From Propionibacteriaceae bacterium (GTDB lineage Bacteria > Actinomycetota > Actinomycetes > Propionibacteriales > Propionibacteriaceae): a stretch of 6,884 nt of DNA. Below are positions 4,975 through 6,884 of this stretch, one piece after another. Location: NCBI GenBank assembly GCA_025923975.1, contig JAICEV010000194.1:1-6884 (forward strand), written 5' to 3'. Below the pieces are notes generated by a model. It searched no databases, was not told where the DNA came from, and worked only from the letters and a program-made list of their open reading frames with translations. Both the position numbers and the translations under genes were made by a program. How positions within the stretch are numbered: the stretch's first letter is position 1; every line of letters begins with the position of its first letter.

Positions 4975-6756
4975 TCAGAGGTCATCGCGCCAGCGCCGGC
5001 GTAGCGCGTGAGCGGCCGTCTTCGGCTGCCGATCGCGAGTGAAGACGCCTTTCTTGTTGCCGCCAACGCGCATAATTCCAGACGTCGTAGTGAAGTCGGC
5101 GAAGTTCCACACGTGCTCGCCGACGACCGCCTCGATACGGTCAAACACCCGGTGATTCATGTCTAGGTATTCGACCTGGTATTCCTCGCTCCACGGGTTT
5201 CCGGCTACCACCGAGTGCAAACCGGGATAGGTGTCGGCCCCGTACTCGGTGATGATGATCGGCTTGCCTTCCCCGGCCCAAGCGGTCAGTTCCTCCTCCC
5301 AGGCCAGCTCGGCTGCCTCCAGATCACCGGTGTTGACATACCAGCCGTAATAGCGGTTAAGCATTAACACGTCGCCGAACTTGGACACCCGGCACTTTCC
5401 GTGCGGGGCGAGCATGACGTTGACAAAGCCCACTGGGCGGGTCGGGTCGGCCTCGCGGGCTACGTCGAAGAGTGGTCGGAAATAGTCTTCTGCCTCCGGC
5501 GTCTCGGACTCCGGCTCGTTGGCAATACTCCAGAGCACCACACTGGGATGGTTCTTGTCTCGGGTGATGAGTTCCCGAATCGCCTTAGCATGAACCTGCT
5601 GGGTGACATCGTTGGCGGTCTCGGGGGAGAACGTCTTGTAGCCCTGGCCGCCGAAGATGCCGCCACCCAGACCCATGTTCAAGCCAACCGCAGCAGTCTC
5701 ATCGATCAGCACAACGCCCTGCCGGTCGGCGTAATCAAGAACGTCTTCGCAGTACGGGTAGTGCGAGGTACGGAAGGAATTCGCTCCAATCCATCTCAGC
5801 AACTCGAAGTCGTGTAAGAGGTACGCGTCGTTGTGGCCCTTGCCGATGACCGGCAGATCTTCGTGCCTGCCGAAGCCCTTGAATGAGAAAGGCTCCCCGT
5901 TGATCAAGAACTTGATCCCGTCCACCTTGACGGTTCGGACCCCGACACTTTGGGTGTAGCTGTCGAGGACGGTGTCACCCTGGACCAGCTGAAGCTCGAG
6001 CTCATAGAGGTAGCCGTCCCCGGGAGCCCACTTGTTCACGTTCGGAATGTGCAGCGTGCCGGTCGTCCCGGTTTTGGTGGCAACTTCTTGCCCGTCAGCA
6101 TCTCGCAGGGTCACCCTGGTCTGGAGATCATCAGCCCCTTCGGCCTCGATCGTGTAGTTGACCACACCGGTAGCGCCATCGAGGTCGGTCACTACTGTCA
6201 CGTCCGTGATGTGCGCCGGATCTGTCGCATACAACCAGACCGTCCGATGGATCCCCGCGTAGTTGAAGAAGTCGTGCCAGTAGATCTGACGCTTGCCGGC
6301 AGGAGTGTCCTCGATGACGCCGGGCGGGATCGACTGAAAGCTCAGCGTGTTGTTCACTACAGCAGTGATCCGGACCTGCTCACCAGCGGTGACGTGCTCG
6401 GTGATGTCAGCCTCGAACGGGGTGTACCCGCCTTCATGGGAGACAACCTCGACATCGTTCACCCAGACTGTGGCGCGATGCGTTGCGGACTCGAAGTGCA
6501 GCACAATGCGCCGCCCCTGCCAGCCACGCGGTATCCAGACGCTGGTCTGGTACCAGATGTCGCCGAAGTAGTCGCGGACCGCCGCGTCGGCGGCGATGTC
6601 GTTGAAGCTGGCCGGCACGGCCATCTCGCGAGCGTCCGGAAGCGGCCTCATGAACCACTGGCCGGATCGACCCGCGCCTGCCTGGTCTAACGCGAACTGC
6701 CACATACCATTCAGGCTCTTACGTTCGCGAGTGCTGGTGTCTTTGGGACGCAACAT
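4975..6756 (-). CDS. uidA: beta-glucuronidase, glycoside hydrolase family 2
   Basis: This enzyme hydrolyses beta-D-glucuronides to glucuronate and an aglycone, with retention of configuration. The chosen ATG at 6756 gives 593 residues starting MLRPKDTSTRE, aligning with the E. coli UidA start MLRPVETPTRE; AGGAG (+ strand 6762-6766) lies five bases upstream. An ATG at 6795 would add 13 residues without family support. In order: a jelly-roll sugar-binding domain (about 1-180, with GGYTPFEADIT at 109-119 and HDFFNYAGIHR at 161-171), an immunoglobulin-like domain (about 181-275), and the catalytic TIM barrel. NHPSVVLWSIANEP ends with the acid/base Glu414, and IITEYG carries the nucleophile Glu504. 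GGNKKG (565-570) holds the Asn567-x-Lys569 motif that reads the glucuronate carboxylate and separates these enzymes from GH2 galactosidases. The active-site loop at about 360-387 is about as long as in E. coli UidA (Loop 1 type). No signal peptide is visible, so it is probably cytoplasmic and needs an importer. First gene of its unit. Confidence 0.96.
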   Translation of the reverse strand: MLRPKDTSTRERKSLNGMWQFALDQAGAGRSGQWFMRPLPDAREMAVPASFNDIAADAAVRDYFGDIWYQTSVWIPRGWQGRRIVLHFESATHRATVWVNDVEVVSHEGGYTPFEADITEHVTAGEQVRITAVVNNTLSFQSIPPGVIEDTPAGKRQIYWHDFFNYAGIHRTVWLYATDPAHITDVTVVTDLDGATGVVNYTIEAEGADDLQTRVTLRDADGQEVATKTGTTGTLHIPNVNKWAPGDGYLYELELQLVQGDTVLDSYTQSVGVRTVKVDGIKFLINGEPFSFKGFGRHEDLPVIGKGHNDAYLLHDFELLRWIGANSFRTSHYPYCEDVLDYADRQGVVLIDETAAVGLNMGLGGGIFGGQGYKTFSPETANDVTQQVHAKAIRELITRDKNHPSVVLWSIANEPESETPEAEDYFRPLFDVAREADPTRPVGFVNVMLAPHGKCRVSKFGDVLMLNRYYGWYVNTGDLEAAELAWEEELTAWAGEGKPIIITEYGADTYPGLHSVVAGNPWSEEYQVEYLDMNHRVFDRIEAVVGEHVWNFADFTTTSGIMRVGGNKKGVFTRDRQPKTAAHALRRRWRDDL

Positions 6757-6770
6757 AGGGACTCCTGAGG

Positions 6771-6884
6771 CGTGTCGCGTGGGGGTCATGTCCATTCACC
6801 CACGGGATGAGCCGCGCCGAAAAGTTGTTGCCATTAGTTGCTAGCGCGGTCCAGGTTGCCCGTTGGAAACCGTCGTGTCGCGTG
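6771..6884. promoter_or_regulatory. uidA upstream region with a palindrome and a repeated 11-mer
   Basis: The 11-mer CGTGTCGCGTG occurs at 6771-6781 and again at 6874-6884, at the window edge, in the same orientation and 103 bases apart. An imperfect palindrome at 6854-6871 (GGTTGCC, CGTT, GGAAACC) matches in six of seven arm positions and could be an operator for a LacI- or GntR-type sugar regulator. I find no confident -10/-35 pair for uidA on the - strand here. The window ends before any regulator gene, so the operator call is tentative. Confidence 0.3.

Noticed and set aside
5950..6690. A 246-residue open frame on the + strand
   Set aside because: It lies entirely opposite uidA, whose - strand frame shows all GH2 catalytic residues; no independent motif or start signal supports it.
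6756..6795. The longer beta-glucuronidase start at 6795
   Set aside because: The start at 6756 aligns with the E. coli UidA N-terminus and has AGGAG at a five-base spacing; the extra 13 residues have no family counterpart.
1..6884. CRISPR arrays, tRNA genes, transposases, phage or defence genes
   Set aside because: No regularly spaced repeats, no tRNA cloverleaf and no matching protein motifs were seen on either strand.

Overview
The window looks like chromosomal DNA from a moderately high-GC actinobacterium. This rests on GC-rich third positions, AGGAGG/GAGGAG ribosome binding sites, and protein sequences that match actinobacterial versions of these families. I cannot name the genus; a propionibacterial or similar soil lineage is a guess. 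The content is carbohydrate metabolism. I see no tRNA, rRNA, CRISPR array, transposase, phage gene or defence gene.

Layout. Bases 1-178 are a leader with a large stem-loop, probably the gap after a solute-binding-protein gene that lies outside the window. On the + strand, two CUT1-type sugar/polyol ABC permease genes follow (179-1135 and 1135-2037), overlapping by one base. A 159-base gap (2038-2196) holds a 23-codon micro-ORF that may be debris. Next comes a ketopantoate-reductase-family oxidoreductase (2197-3183), which may have its own leaderless promoter. The - strand runs toward these genes: beta-glucuronidase uidA (6756-4975), a TIM-barrel sugar isomerase/epimerase of the inosose-dehydratase-like group (4936-4016), and a decayed 6-phosphogluconate dehydrogenase (about 4012-3212). 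The two transcription units converge near 3184-3212. Bases 6757-6884 are the uidA upstream region and contain an imperfect palindrome and a repeated 11-mer.

How it may work together. UidA has no signal peptide, so glucuronides would be hydrolysed in the cytoplasm after import. The neighbouring CUT1 permeases are a possible uptake route, but they most resemble polyol-type permeases and the window has neither a binding protein nor an ATPase. In many actinobacteria one ATPase (MsiK) serves several such importers. The isomerase/epimerase and the PanE-like reductase could act on released sugars or sugar acids; this is inferred from position only. The 6-phosphogluconate dehydrogenase that once followed the isomerase is clearly dead. 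It lacks both ends, has several frameshifts and a nonsense codon, and has lost its catalytic lysine.

I do not see a previously undescribed biological system. The most informative observations are the decayed dehydrogenase, the combination of uidA with an inosose-dehydratase-like protein, and signs of rearrangement on both sides of the PanE-like gene.
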